DNA from: Costus lasius
Taxonomy: Eukaryota; Streptophyta; Magnoliopsida; Zingiberales; Costaceae
DNA: 64,000 nt
Direction: 5' to 3'
Assembly: GCA_027563935.2 (NCBI GenBank)
Contig: CM050449.1
Span: 56,499,949-56,563,948, forward strand
Both the position numbers and the translations under genes were made by a program. The notes beneath the pieces are model-generated. The model worked only from the letters and a program-made list of their open reading frames with translations. It was not told where the DNA came from and made no database searches. Shown here in pieces: positions 1 through 10,584 of the stretch. Within the stretch, counting starts at the first letter, position 1. Each line of letters starts with the position of its first letter.

Positions 1-47
1 TGCCAGACAGTTTCGATTAGAGAATTCGACTGAAATTACGGCAGTGC
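1..47 (+). repeat. Athila-like G1 5' LTR, left fragment
   Basis: These bases match the G1 3' LTR starting near 16624 (both run through a gacagttt..gattagagaattcgactgaaatta stretch). The match stops at about base 47 and resumes at 10585, so the LTR is split by the F/A insertions. By comparison with the 3' LTR, roughly 480 bp of this LTR lie upstream of the window. Confidence 0.75.
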
Positions 48-966
48 TGTTGATGTAGCGCAAATCTGTAAATCCTGCAAATTTAGCAATCTGCGCAGCA
101 ATCACAGGCGTGACAGCCTTCACAGCCATCCCGTGGTCATCTCATCCAAGGAAATCACGGCCGTGACTAGACACACGGCTAGGCCGTGTTCTTCTCGGCA
201 TATTCTGGAGACACAGCGGCTGGAGCACCTTGGGGCCACTAGAGATCTTGCCATCCACGGCTCCGATCATCACAAAACTCTGGCTATGAAGTCTCCTCCT
301 TTGTGCGAACTCCTGGTGCAAAGGATCCGGCTATCAGATGGCCAGATTGCCGGAGTCGAGCGGCGCCATGTTCGGTGGCTCGTCCTCTGCTCTGCCCCAT
401 ATGCCCAACCGATCGACCCCAGATTCTAGTCACAGACTCTCCTCGTCGCCACGAGCCTCCCACCAGAAGGAATCGACCATCTGGCTGGTGGATTGCCGGA
501 ATCGAAAACTTTTCTGATTCCCAGCTTTCGCTACCATCTACCCTATTCCCGGCCCAGCGTGCTGCAATCCGGCTCCGAAAGCTTCCCGTCCACCCGCGGC
601 CGGCACACGCTCCTCCTGCCGAAGTATCGGCAGAACAGCTACCGGCGACAACCCCTATTCGTCGACGAGCGCACGCGAACGAGGAAGGCAACAATACTCG
701 CCGATCCAATGGTTGCCATGCCTTTGCCCCTGTTCAACGGTCAGATCTGCCTTCCTACAATCAACGCCTGGCATTCTTTTTGTGAAATCTTCTCCAATCG
801 GATGAGTTTCGAGGTGATCTAGGTATCGATCCCCACTAATTTGAGTCAGATTCTATCCATCCATGCTATCAAATCTCTGATCAGACGTCCAAATCAGAAT
901 ATATCCTCAACACTTAAATGGACGGCTCACGTTTAATGCGGCCTGAAGCTTTTCCAATGCACCTTG
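48..966 (+). mobile_element. F: probable solo LTR, left part (split by copia A)
   Basis: F fills the gap between the two parts of the G1 5' LTR. It begins TGTTGATGTAGCGC and its other end (10584) finishes GCGCTACA, so it has the TG..CA ends of an LTR and an 8-bp inverted match (54-61 versus 10577-10584). Without A it is about 1.38 kb. No polymerase domain or primer-binding site is present. The left flank ends gcagtgc and the right flank is ccagc then cgtaatag, so a 5-bp target duplication would fit by position, but the two copies do not match well. Bases 130-820 are GC-rich and open in several frames on both strands. I recognise no protein there and treat those frames as chance. A small DNA transposon is the alternative. 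Confidence 0.5.
962..966. repeat. target-site duplication of copia A, left copy
   Basis: The bases ccttg immediately precede the TG of the A left LTR and recur exactly at 10117-10121 after the CA of the right LTR. Confidence 0.92.
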
Positions 967-2665
967 TGAAGAAACCCCTTTCAAGAGGGGGGCGTGAAAC
1001 CCTAAAGGGGGGGGGCGCATTTTCAAGATTTTCGCAAGGAAGCATAGGGTTTATTAGGATCTTTTGCATGCCATATGATTAACATCAAAACGATTGCAAC
1101 CATGAATGAAGGATCATACCATCGCCATCATATGGATGGTAGCTTGGAAGCAAAGACCGAAAGGGATCTTCTCCCTAGTTGACGCACACAAGGTGATGTG
1201 CCTACTCCTTGGAGATCCTTGTGCTAGCAAGGTTCTTCAAGGGTTCTTGCCGTATGGAAAGGGAATGAGAGATGGTCTCTAGGCTTGCCGAACCTTCTCC
1301 AAGATGTCTCCTTCTCCACACCAAGGTCTCGTCGAGAGAGAGAGGTGCCGAAGGTTGAATGGAGCGTTCACTTGTTTTGGTGTTGAAGGGAACATGCGCT
1401 TATTACTTTCCAAAATAGGAAAGACATTAAGCCATGCGTTCAAGATCTCTAAACCGATCAATAACGCCACAAACAATGAACCATGCGTTCAAGCTCTTGA
1501 ACCGGTTCAATGTAAATGCATTTGGTCCAAAGACCAAACCAAACCAGCCCAAGCCATTTGGTCTAGATCATCTTAAACCCTAAGGCTGCAGATCTAACCG
1601 TTCATCTCGTCATGCTCTTGATCTCACCGATCTAGCATCAATACTCTCGATCGAAGCTTACCGATCTCAAGCCCTAATCAATCAAACATGATCAGACCAG
1701 ATCTCACTTACAATCAGAGATTAAATCCCTTTGAACTGAACCGAAACAATTCAGTCCACACGATCTGACTTAAGTAAGCCATATCATCAAATTGTGCGAC
1801 CCTAAGGGTTTCCTTTAAATGTCGGTAACGATAACTTACGTTATCACGATCAGTGAGGGGTATCTAGCAACACATCACTGTCTCCCGATATAAAGGAAAG
1901 AGTCTTCCAAGACTACACCCAAACCACAGCACAAGTGTGAATCCACTTCACTAGGCATACATGTATCCTTTGCCACTGGATGTTCTTATTGGACAAGCGG
2001 GTCAAGCTTGTAACTCCAATATGATGAGCATGATTAGATTAGGTGAACATAGTCACCTGGGTATGGCCATACACTTTCTCAATCATCTAATTCGGGGGGG
2101 CCCCTTTAGAACATCACACTCCTTAAACAAGGAGACGGCAATCCTATATCTATCACTAGTGTCCTAACCTGACTCATGATCATTATCCAAGATAGTCTAT
2201 AACCATTATGTTTCAAATGATATTGAACTACCTCAAAACAATGACAATCATCATTTAGAAACACAAGTGATCTCAAGTCAGAGGACATGTGCCACTTGTT
2301 GCAAACAAGGAATATTCACATTGTGACAAGCAATTGAATATCCTAGTAGGGTCTGTCCAGTACATCCAATGTACCCATGAGTCTACATCTTATTCCATGC
2401 TCGAAGCATCCTATAAGATTAGAACACATATTAGTCTCAATCATATCAAGGCTGTCTCAGGTTCACCAAGATATCTCGACTAAGGACAAAATAGCATGTC
2501 AGCCTAGCTGAACAGCATTGAGACATTATTCAGAAGAACACACATTGCAGCAGATGATGTAACAACCTGAATAATAACCATTGCCTTTGTAAACATAAGA
2601 GTTTATACATGATACTGTTACAATCCCAAGGCCTCAAACATTAGCCTTAAGGGCATACCCCAACA
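967..2665 (-). repeat. 3' LTR of copia A
   Basis: 1699 bp, TGAAGAAACCCC..CCCCAACA on the + strand (TGTTGGGG..TTCTTCA on the coding strand). It is bounded on the left by the target duplication and on the right by the polypurine tract. It carries a telo-box-like AAACCCTAAA at 997-1006 followed by a G run, the palindrome CCTTGTGCTAGCAAGG at 1217-1232, and GATAACTTACGTTATC at 1830-1845. A TATA-like CCTTTATATC (minus strand, 1887-1896) could be the promoter; that is inference. Confidence 0.95.
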
Positions 2666-2676
2666 ATCTCCCACTT
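2666..2676 (-). other. polypurine tract of copia A
   Basis: On the coding strand the bases AAGTGGGAGAT directly precede the LTR start TGTTGGGG. This is the expected position and composition of the plus-strand primer. The same tract is present in B (24846-24856), E1 (51510-51520) and E2 (58966-58976), and with one change in C (22881-22891). Confidence 0.85.
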
Positions 2677-2685
2677 GCACTTAAT

Positions 2686-5600
2686 CTAATGGTTGAGAAA
2701 TCTCAAACCCATATTATTACAGTGCTTCTCATGCTTCTGCTGCGCCAGAGGCTTGGTAAGCGGGTCAGCCAGATTGTCGTCTGTATGAACCTTGCATATT
2801 TTGATCTCGCCACGATCAATGATCTCCCAGATCAAGTGAAAACGTCTCTGTATGTGCTTGGACTTCTGGTGCGACCGTGGTTCCTTTGCTTGTGCGATTG
2901 CTCCAGTGTTATCACAGAAGATAACCAAAGGATCTGCACTTGAAGGAACGACACCAAGTTCCTGAATGAACTTACGAATCCACACTGCCTCCTTGGATGC
3001 TTCCGAGGCTGCAACATACTCGGCTTCTGTTGTGGAATCAGCAACAGTAGACTGTTTGAAACTTTTCCACACCACTGCTCCACCATTCAAGCTAAAAACA
3101 TAGCCTGATTGCGATCGGAAATCATCCTGGTCCGACTGGAACGAAGCGTCAGTATATCCTTTAATACTGAGTTCTTCCTGACCACCATATATCAAGAACA
3201 TATCTTTGGTCCTCCGCAGATATTTTAAAATGTTCTTGACTGCAATCCAGTGTGCCTGACCTGGATTACTTTGGAATCGACTGGTCACGCTTAACCCATA
3301 AGCGACGTCTGGGAGAGTACACAACATCGCATACATAATGGACCCAATAGCCGAAGCATAAGGCGTATTGTCCATTTCATCTTTCTCAGTCTGTGTTTGT
3401 GGACACTGACTCTTTGAAAGATTCAGACCATGTCTGACTGGAAGATGTCCCCTTTTAGAATTATCTAAAAGGAATCTCTCCAGGACTTTATCGATGTAAG
3501 TACTCTGGCACAGCCCGAGAAGCCTCTTAGATCTATCCCTGTAGATCTTCACACCTAATACATAGGCTGCTTCTCCTAGATCTTTCATCTAAAAACATTT
3601 TCCTAACCATGCTTTAACAGCATGCAGTTCAGGAATATCGTTTCCAATGATTAAGATATCATCGACGTAGAGGACTAGGAAAGTAATCACGCTCCCACTA
3701 AACCTCTTATATACACACGAGTCATCTTCGTTCTTGATGAAACCAAACTCAGAGATTGATTCATCAAAACGAATATTCCAGCTTCTTGATGCCTGCTTAA
3801 GTCCATAAATGGACTTCTTTAACTTGCATATTTTATGACGATCTGATGGATTAGTGAAACCTTCAGGTTGTGTCATATACACATCCTCATCCAATTTTCC
3901 ATTAAGGAAAGCGGTCTTCACATCCATCTGCCAGATCTCATAATCGTAATATGCTGCTATCGCGAAAAGAATCCGAATAGACTTGAACATGGCTACAGGA
4001 GAGAAAGTTTCATCATAATCTATCCCGTAGATTTGTTTGAAACCTTTCGCTACTAGCCTGCCTTTATAGGTAACTACGTTACCATCCATGTCAATCTTCT
4101 TCTTGAAGATCCATTTACAGCCTATAGGGATTACTCCCGGAGGCGGATCAACCAAATCCCAGACTTGGTTATCTGACATGGAGTCCATCTCGGCTCGCAT
4201 AGCTTCAAGCCATCTAGCTGACTCCGGTCCACTGACCGCATCCGCATAAGTAAGGGGTTCATCATTATCAATGATGTAGACTCCGTCATAGCGCTCAGGC
4301 TATCTACGGATCCTTCCCGATCTTCGCGGTTCCCATGATATCTGAGCCTCAGGTAGTTCAATAACCTGCTCAACTGGCTCAGGCTCATCCAACTGTGCTT
4401 GACTACTTTGTCCTTCCTCTGGATTCTCATCCAGCTTTATCTCTCTCCCACTGGCCTCTTGCAGAAGAAATTCCTTCTCAAGAAAAATGGCCGTCCGAGC
4501 AACAAATACCTTGTTCTCTTTGGGATCGTAGAAATAATAACCCTTAGTTTCCTTAGGGTAACCGACAAAGATGCATTTCTCAGATCTGCTCTCCAGTTTC
4601 CCAGAGGCGAGCTTTTTGACATAAGCCTCGCAACCCCAGATCCTGATAAATGTCAAGCTAGGCTGTTTCTCATACCATAGCTCATATGGTGTCTTTGAAA
4701 CTGCCTTGGATGGCACCCGGTTTAGTACCTTTGCAGCTGTTTCCAGTGCAAATCCCCAAAAGGAGTAAGGTAGAGTAGCCTGACTCATCATAGAACGAAC
4801 CATATCAAGTAACATTCTATTTCTCCTCTCGGACACACCATTCCATTGCGGTGTTCCTGGTGGAGTGAGCTGTGAGATAATCCCACACTCTTTTAGATAG
4901 TCAGTAAACGCATGACTCAAGTATTCTCCACCTCGATCAGAACGAAGTGCCTTGATATTTCGGCCTAGCTGATTCTGTACTTCATTCTTGAACTCTTTGA
5001 ACTTGTCAAAAGATTCACTCTTATGTCTCATAAGATAGACATAACCATATCTACTGAAATCATCAGTAAAGGTAATGAAGTACTGATAGCCACCTCTGGC
5101 ATGTTTACTAAATGGCCCACACACATCACTGTGTATAAGGTCAAGTAAACCTGAAGCCCTTTGACCTTTGTTAGGAAAAGGAGACTTCGTCATTTTACCC
5201 ATTAAACAAGCTTTGCATGTATCAATCTCCTCATAGGAGAATGATCCCAGCAGTCCATGATCATGCAACCGCTTAATGCGCTTCTTGTTAATATGGCCTA
5301 AACGACTATGCCATAACAAGGTGCTGTCATCAGCATACTTGGCTTTCTTATTATCAATGTTTTGTATAGAATATTCCATGTCCAACATGAATAACCCATT
5401 GTTAATTGAACCAGTAGCATAAACAATATTATCAAGAGTAAGATAACACTTTGAAATCTTGCATTCAAAGGAAAACCCTTTCCTGACAAGAGCAGGAATA
5501 GAGATAATATTTTTGGTAATACTGGGTACAAAATAACAATTGTTTAATTCTAATACAATGCCAGATGGTAATGAGATGTAATAATCCCCTACAGCAACAG

Positions 5601-6570
5601 CAGCAACCCGTGCCCCGTTTCCAACGCGTAGGTCCACCTCATGCTGTCCCACCTGTCTTCTTCTCTTGAGTTCCTGTACATTTGAACAAATGTGAACTCC
5701 ACATGCAGTGTCCAACACCCATGAAATAGAAGAAGAGGATATCATGACTTCAGTCACAAATATACCTGAGCCAGAAGCGATGCTTCCCTTCTTGTCTCCT
5801 TGGAGCGCTTTACAGTCCTTTTTCCAGTGACCCAGCTGGCCACAGTGGAAACACCTGTTGTCCTTTGACCGCTTAACCTTCTGTTTCAGAGCCTTGCTGT
5901 AATTCTTGACAGGGGCTTTGCCCTTCTTCCCCTTCTTCTTGTTCCTTGAAGGAACCATTAAGACAGAGGTTGAAGGCTTTCCCTTCAGAGTTTCCTCAGT
6001 AGTCAAGAGCATATTCAGCAGCTCTGCCGGAGTACAATCGATTTTGTTCATATTAAAGTTAATAATGAACGCATCGAAGGAGGGCGGGAGAGATTGCAGA
6101 ATAATGTCTACAGCAAGCTCCTGATTGATGGTATGCCCCAGTTTCTCCAGAGCCTCCTTGTGCCCAATCATCTTGAGCACGTGAGCTCCCACTGGGCTCC
6201 CTTCAGCCAGTTTGCTCTGAAAGAAAAGCTTGGTCAAATTATAGCGTTCAGTCCTCGCCTGTGCAGCATACAGCATCTTGAGGTTTGCTATAATTTCTAT
6301 AGCAGACATATCCTCATGCTGACGCTGCAGCGGTGGCGTCATAGACGCTAGCATCAGGCAAGCGACATCAATGCTATCATTGACATGCTTTTCATAGGCA
6401 TCACGAACCGCCCTTGCGGCGTTCGCAGCGGGTTGAGGCAGCACAGCCGTCTCGAGGACATACAGTTTCCTCTCTGCCTTAAGAACAATCTTAAGGTGTC
6501 CGTACCAGTCTGAGAAGTTTGGCCCAGCAAACTTCTCCCTTTACAGTAGGGATCGCACATTGAAGCTCAT
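2686..6570 (-). pseudogene. copia A Gag-Pol polyprotein, three nonsense codons
   Basis: The frame runs leftwards from an ATG at 6570-6568 to a stop next to the 3' LTR, 1294 codons. Domains in order are a UBN2-type gag, a CCHC knuckle (CFHCGQLGHWKKDC), an LDTAC protease motif, an HHCC integrase zinc site, the DD35E core, RT with YVDD and copia RNase H. It is interrupted at codon 10 (GAA to TAA, 6543-6541), codon 757 (CAG to TAG, 4302-4300, between integrase and RT) and codon 994 (CAG to TAG, 3591-3589, after the RT). The original codons are inferred from copy B. Otherwise the frame is intact, with no frameshift. The catalytic Glu of integrase is present (NGVSERRNR), unlike in copy E. Confidence 0.93.
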
Positions 6571-8402
6571 GGTGTTTGTTGCTGCAGGAATCTACAACAA
6601 TGCAAGAACAGCAAGGTCAGTATCAATGTCTAGAATCAATCCAGGACTTAAGAAAGATTCTTTTTCTCACTATTTTATCTGGCTGAAAAATCCAGCAAAA
6701 CAGCCCGAAAGAGTAACACTCTTTTAGTGAGATGGGATCCAGATTTCATACTTGGTCTCCGCGTCCCGCTCAGGCGAGATAAGATGCACAGAGAGTACAA
6801 GCACTAATTTCTGGTTGGCAGTCCCTGCCAATCGCCAACCCGTGCGATTCCCCTTCATCTAGGCAATCCAGCAAACTGTGCCAACTGAGTTGGTACAACA
6901 CAGTCTCTGACCCCACAGATGGCTGCCTCCATATAGCTAACATATGCCCCATATGTAGCCTACATGGTCAAGCTGACCTGACCTACTCCCTGGACCACCA
7001 CGTGCTATGCTGAGCAACGAGAAGCGATAAATCCCTTCTCTGTAACACGCAAGTGAAATCACACACCGTCTGAAGATAGATGGGCGTGCCCACTAAGTGG
7101 GTACAACACGGCCCCAACGATAGTCAGAACAGTGAGGTTTCGCGCCAGAAGGCATTACGTGCTTAATATTTTAGCGTTGGATTTTAACGGTCTTTTATCT
7201 TCTTACTATCAGGCAAATCCTATGGCTATAGCAGAAGATAAATAACTCATGCAATTCTAATTATTTAGAAAATAAAAGAAAGCATGGATCTTATGTGGTA
7301 AAAGCCCATAGAGCCTAAGTAAGACCTTAAATCAACTTAAGTCTTCACTTGCTCTTCTTGGGTCTTTTGCATCTCATCTGGTCCAACCCAGGGCCCTAGC
7401 GCTCAATGCAGCTCAGGTGCGCCCACCAGGTGAATGCGCCTGTCCTAGGGTCGAACCCTAGACTTCCCACCTGGAAAAGCCTTAGCTGCATGCACCTCTG
7501 CCATGTGTGCTTTGAACTCTTGTCTGATTAAAATACATTTTAATCTATCTAGACAAGATTGACTCGCAGGTCAATTATACAATAAATTAATTAGAAATGT
7601 GATGCGCAGATCACAATAATATTAATTTACAATTTACCAGGCTCGCAGGCCCCAGCACAGCACACATTAAAGGGCAACCCACATAAGATTAAATAAACAA
7701 GCATCATGGCATCATTCAATCAACATGTGATCCATTACAAAGAAAATAAAATTTTGAAAACCCATTGGCATCAATTTTAATTTTCTTATGTGCCCTACAA
7801 CCTTACAACGGTCCATTGATAGGGATCCACTCATCAATCTAGTTAGATCCATGCCCTTGCATGCACCAAGTCATAACTGACTCGAGTTGACCTAATGGTC
7901 AACCATGCATGCGCCAAGGGCTGAACAACCATCATGAGTTCTGGCAAGCGGGTGTGACCCCGGGCCTAACTCATGTGTGTTCATTAGTTGTCTCAACCAG
8001 ACCTCGCTACACGCCTGTGATGCAATCGACCTATAGCCACCTCGTGCTTGCGCACAGGTGCCATCTGGTCGATCCATCTAGGCTGTCAGATGGTCTGACC
8101 AGACTAGTTTGATCTATACTAGATGATGCTTTCAACCCCATCAACCCGTCTAAGGGTTTATAGTAGGCGCAAATATAGATCTAGGTGATAGGCGCGCAAG
8201 ATGTAAGTTTTGTTCAAAACATCTTCAACAAGCGCAACACAATAAGAAGCTTTCAACTAAGTTAACATGCGCAACTAGATAGAAACATGTATCTAAGGTA
8301 ACATGCGCAAACTTAATTAAACCTTCATATAGATCTATAACATGTATTAGCATACACGGATCACAACAAGCAAAAGCAATCATATGAACATGCGAAAACC
8401 AT
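6571..8402 (-). other. copia A untranslated leader
   Basis: About 1.83 kb between the gag ATG and the primer-binding site, with no credible protein. It is conserved in position and sequence with the leaders of B, D and E1. Such a long leader is expected to hold dimerisation and packaging signals, but none can be assigned here. Confidence 0.75.
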
Positions 8403-8414
8403 GCTCTGATACCA
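8403..8414 (-). other. primer-binding site of copia A (tRNA-iMet type)
   Basis: The coding strand reads TGGTATCAGAGC two bases after the 5' LTR. This matches the usual plant copia site complementary to the 3' end of initiator tRNA-Met. Confidence 0.93.
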
Positions 8415-8416
8415 AT

Positions 8417-10116
8417 TGAAGAAACCCCTTCCAAGAGGGGGGCGTGAAACCCTAAAGGGGGGGGGGCGCATTTTCAAGATTTTCGCAAGGAAGCATAGGG
8501 TTTATTAGGATCTTTTGCATGCCATATGATTAACATCAAAACGATTGCAACCATGAATGAAGGATCATACCATCGCCATCATATGGATGGTAGCTTGGAA
8601 GCAAAGACCGAAAGGGATCTTCTCCCTAGTTGACGCACACAAGGTGATGTGCCTACTCCTTGGAGATCCTTGTGCTAGCAAGGTTCTTCAAGGGTTCTTG
8701 CCATATGGAAAGGGAATGAGAGATGGTCTCTAGGCTTGCCGAACCTTCTCCAAGATGTCTCCTTCTCCACACCAAGGTCTCGTCGAGAGAGAGAGGTGCC
8801 GAAGGTTGAATGGAGCGTTCACTTGTTTTGGCGTTGAAGGGAACATGCGCTTATTACTTTCCAAAATAGGAAAGACATTAAGCCATGCGTTCAAGATCTC
8901 TAAACCGATCAATAACGCCACAAACAATGAACCATGCGTTCAAGCTCTTGAACCGGTTCAATGTAAATGCATTTGGTCCAAAGACCAAACCAAACCAGCC
9001 CAAGCCATTTGGTCTAGATCATCTTAAACCCTAAGGCTGCAGATCTAACCGTTCATCTCGTCATGCTCTTGATCTCACCGATCTAGCATCAATACTCTCG
9101 ATCGAAGCTTACCGATCTCAAGCCCTAATCAATCAAACATGATCAGACCAGATCTCACTTACAATCAGAGATTAAATCCCTTTGAACTGAACCGAAACAA
9201 TTCAGTCCACACGATCTGACTTAAGTAAGCCATATCATCAAATTGTGCGACCCTAAGGGTTTCCTTTAAATGTCGGTAACGATAACTTACGTTATCACGA
9301 TCAGTGAGGGGTATCTAGCAACACATCACTGTCTCCCGATATAAAGGAAAGAGTCTTCCAAGACTACACCCAAACCACAGCACAAGTGTGAATCCACTTC
9401 ACTAGGCATACATGTATCCTTTGCCACTGGATGTTCTTATTGGACAAGCGGGTCAAGCTTGTAACTCCAATATGATGAGCATGATTAGATCAGGTGAACA
9501 TAGTCACCTGGGTATGGCCATACACTTTCTCAATCATCTCATTCGGGGGGGCCCCTTTAGAACATCACACTCCTTAAACAAGGAGACGGCAATCCTATAT
9601 CTATCACTAGTGTCCTAACCTGACTCATGATCATTATCCAAGATAGTCTATAACCATTATGTTTCAAATGATATTGAACTACCTCAAAACAATGACAATC
9701 ATCATTTAGAAACACAAGTGATCTCAAGTCAGAGGACATGTGCCACTTGTTGCAAACAAGGAATATTCACATTGTGACAAGCAATTGAATATCCTAGTAG
9801 GGTCTGTCCAGTACATCCAATGTACCCATGAGTCTACATCTTATTCCATGCTTGAAGCATCCTATAAGATTAGAACACATATTAGTCTCAATCATATCAA
9901 GGCTGTCTCAGGTTCACCAAGATATCTCGACTAAGGACAAAATAGCATGTCAGCCTAGCTGAACAGCATTGAGACATTATTCAGAAGAACACACATTGCA
10001 GCAGATGATGTAACAACCTGAATAATAACCATTGCCTTTGTAAACATAAGAGTTTATACATGATACTGTTACAATCCCAAGGCCTCAAACATTAGCCTTA
10101 AGGGCATACCCCAACA
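8417..10116 (-). repeat. 5' LTR of copia A
   Basis: 1700 bp, nearly identical to 967-2665. Differences seen include ccgtatgg/ccatatgg, ggtgttg/ggcgttg, ttaggtg/tcaggtg and one extra G in the run near the left end. The telo-box-like motif is at 8447-8456 and the CCTTGTGCTAGCAAGG palindrome at 8668-8683. It is followed by the target duplication. Confidence 0.95.
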
Positions 10117-10121
10117 CCTTG
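10117..10121. repeat. target-site duplication of copia A, right copy
   Basis: ccttg follows the CA end of the 5' LTR and equals 962-966. Confidence 0.92.
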
Positions 10122-10584
10122 GTTGTTGGAATATTCCTAGTCAAATGTAATCCTTTTCTCAACTTTTCCAGCATAGTAATTAGAATTGTTGTAACGACCC
10201 CTCATGTGAGTGGTGTGGTTTTGCCCTCCTTTAGCTTATAAAAGGGAGATAGGGCCTAGTGTTTAGTTAGCTTACAAGGTTTAGAAGTTCGCAAGGGGCT
10301 GCGAAGGGTCTTGTAACTCCGGAATAGTGGTCGGTGCCTCAACTCCGTGGAGCGTGTAGAAGTGGAGGGAGGTTGGTGCCTCGCCTTCGATTGTATTGGT
10401 TAGGAGCTTCATTTGAGTGCTATTTCATAGTTGAATGCCTTGGTTTATCTATTTTCCCATCCGTTGCTCTTATACATTTCCGATTTCATTGAGTCCGCAT
10501 ATTTGATTGCGAGTTTTCAAATCATTCTTACGTCCTCCTAGAGTCCATGTAGGAGATCTTCCCACCTCGTAGCTTGGCGCTACA
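10122..10584 (+). mobile_element. F: probable solo LTR, right part with TATA box
   Basis: This is the continuation of F after copia A. A clear TATA box (TATAAAAG, 10237-10244) lies about 350 bp before the element end, consistent with an LTR promoter reading rightwards, with the sequence beyond it being R/U5. The end is GCGCTACA (10577-10584). G1 LTR sequence (cgtaatagaaaccacgg) resumes right after it. No primer-binding site follows, which favours a solo LTR. Confidence 0.5.
10237..10244 (+). promoter_or_regulatory. TATA box of F
   Basis: TATAAAAG in a promoter-like context (cctttagcttataaaaggg). This is the main reason to read F as an LTR. Activity is unknown. Confidence 0.5.

Larger units (their letters stand above)
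967..10116 (-). mobile_element. copia A: complete Ty1/copia LTR retrotransposon inside F
   Basis: This 9.15-kb element on the minus strand has two LTRs that are almost identical, a tRNA-iMet-type primer site, a polypurine tract, a Gag-Pol frame and a perfect 5-bp target duplication (ccttg). By eye the LTR pair differs by about six substitutions plus one base in a G run, so the insertion is young. Its reading frame has three nonsense codons, so it is not autonomous now. Protein order (gag, protease, integrase, RT, RNase H) puts it in Ty1/copia. The DTA-type protease motif recalls Tnt1/Tork-like elements, but the lineage is not certain. Confidence 0.96.

Noticed and set aside
284..785. Overlapping open frames on both strands in F
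   Set aside because: They lie in GC-rich DNA, overlap each other, have no recognisable domain and no start context; chance openness is likely.
997..1006. Interstitial telomere array
   Set aside because: Only single AAACCCTAAA units occur; there is no run of CCCTAAA repeats.
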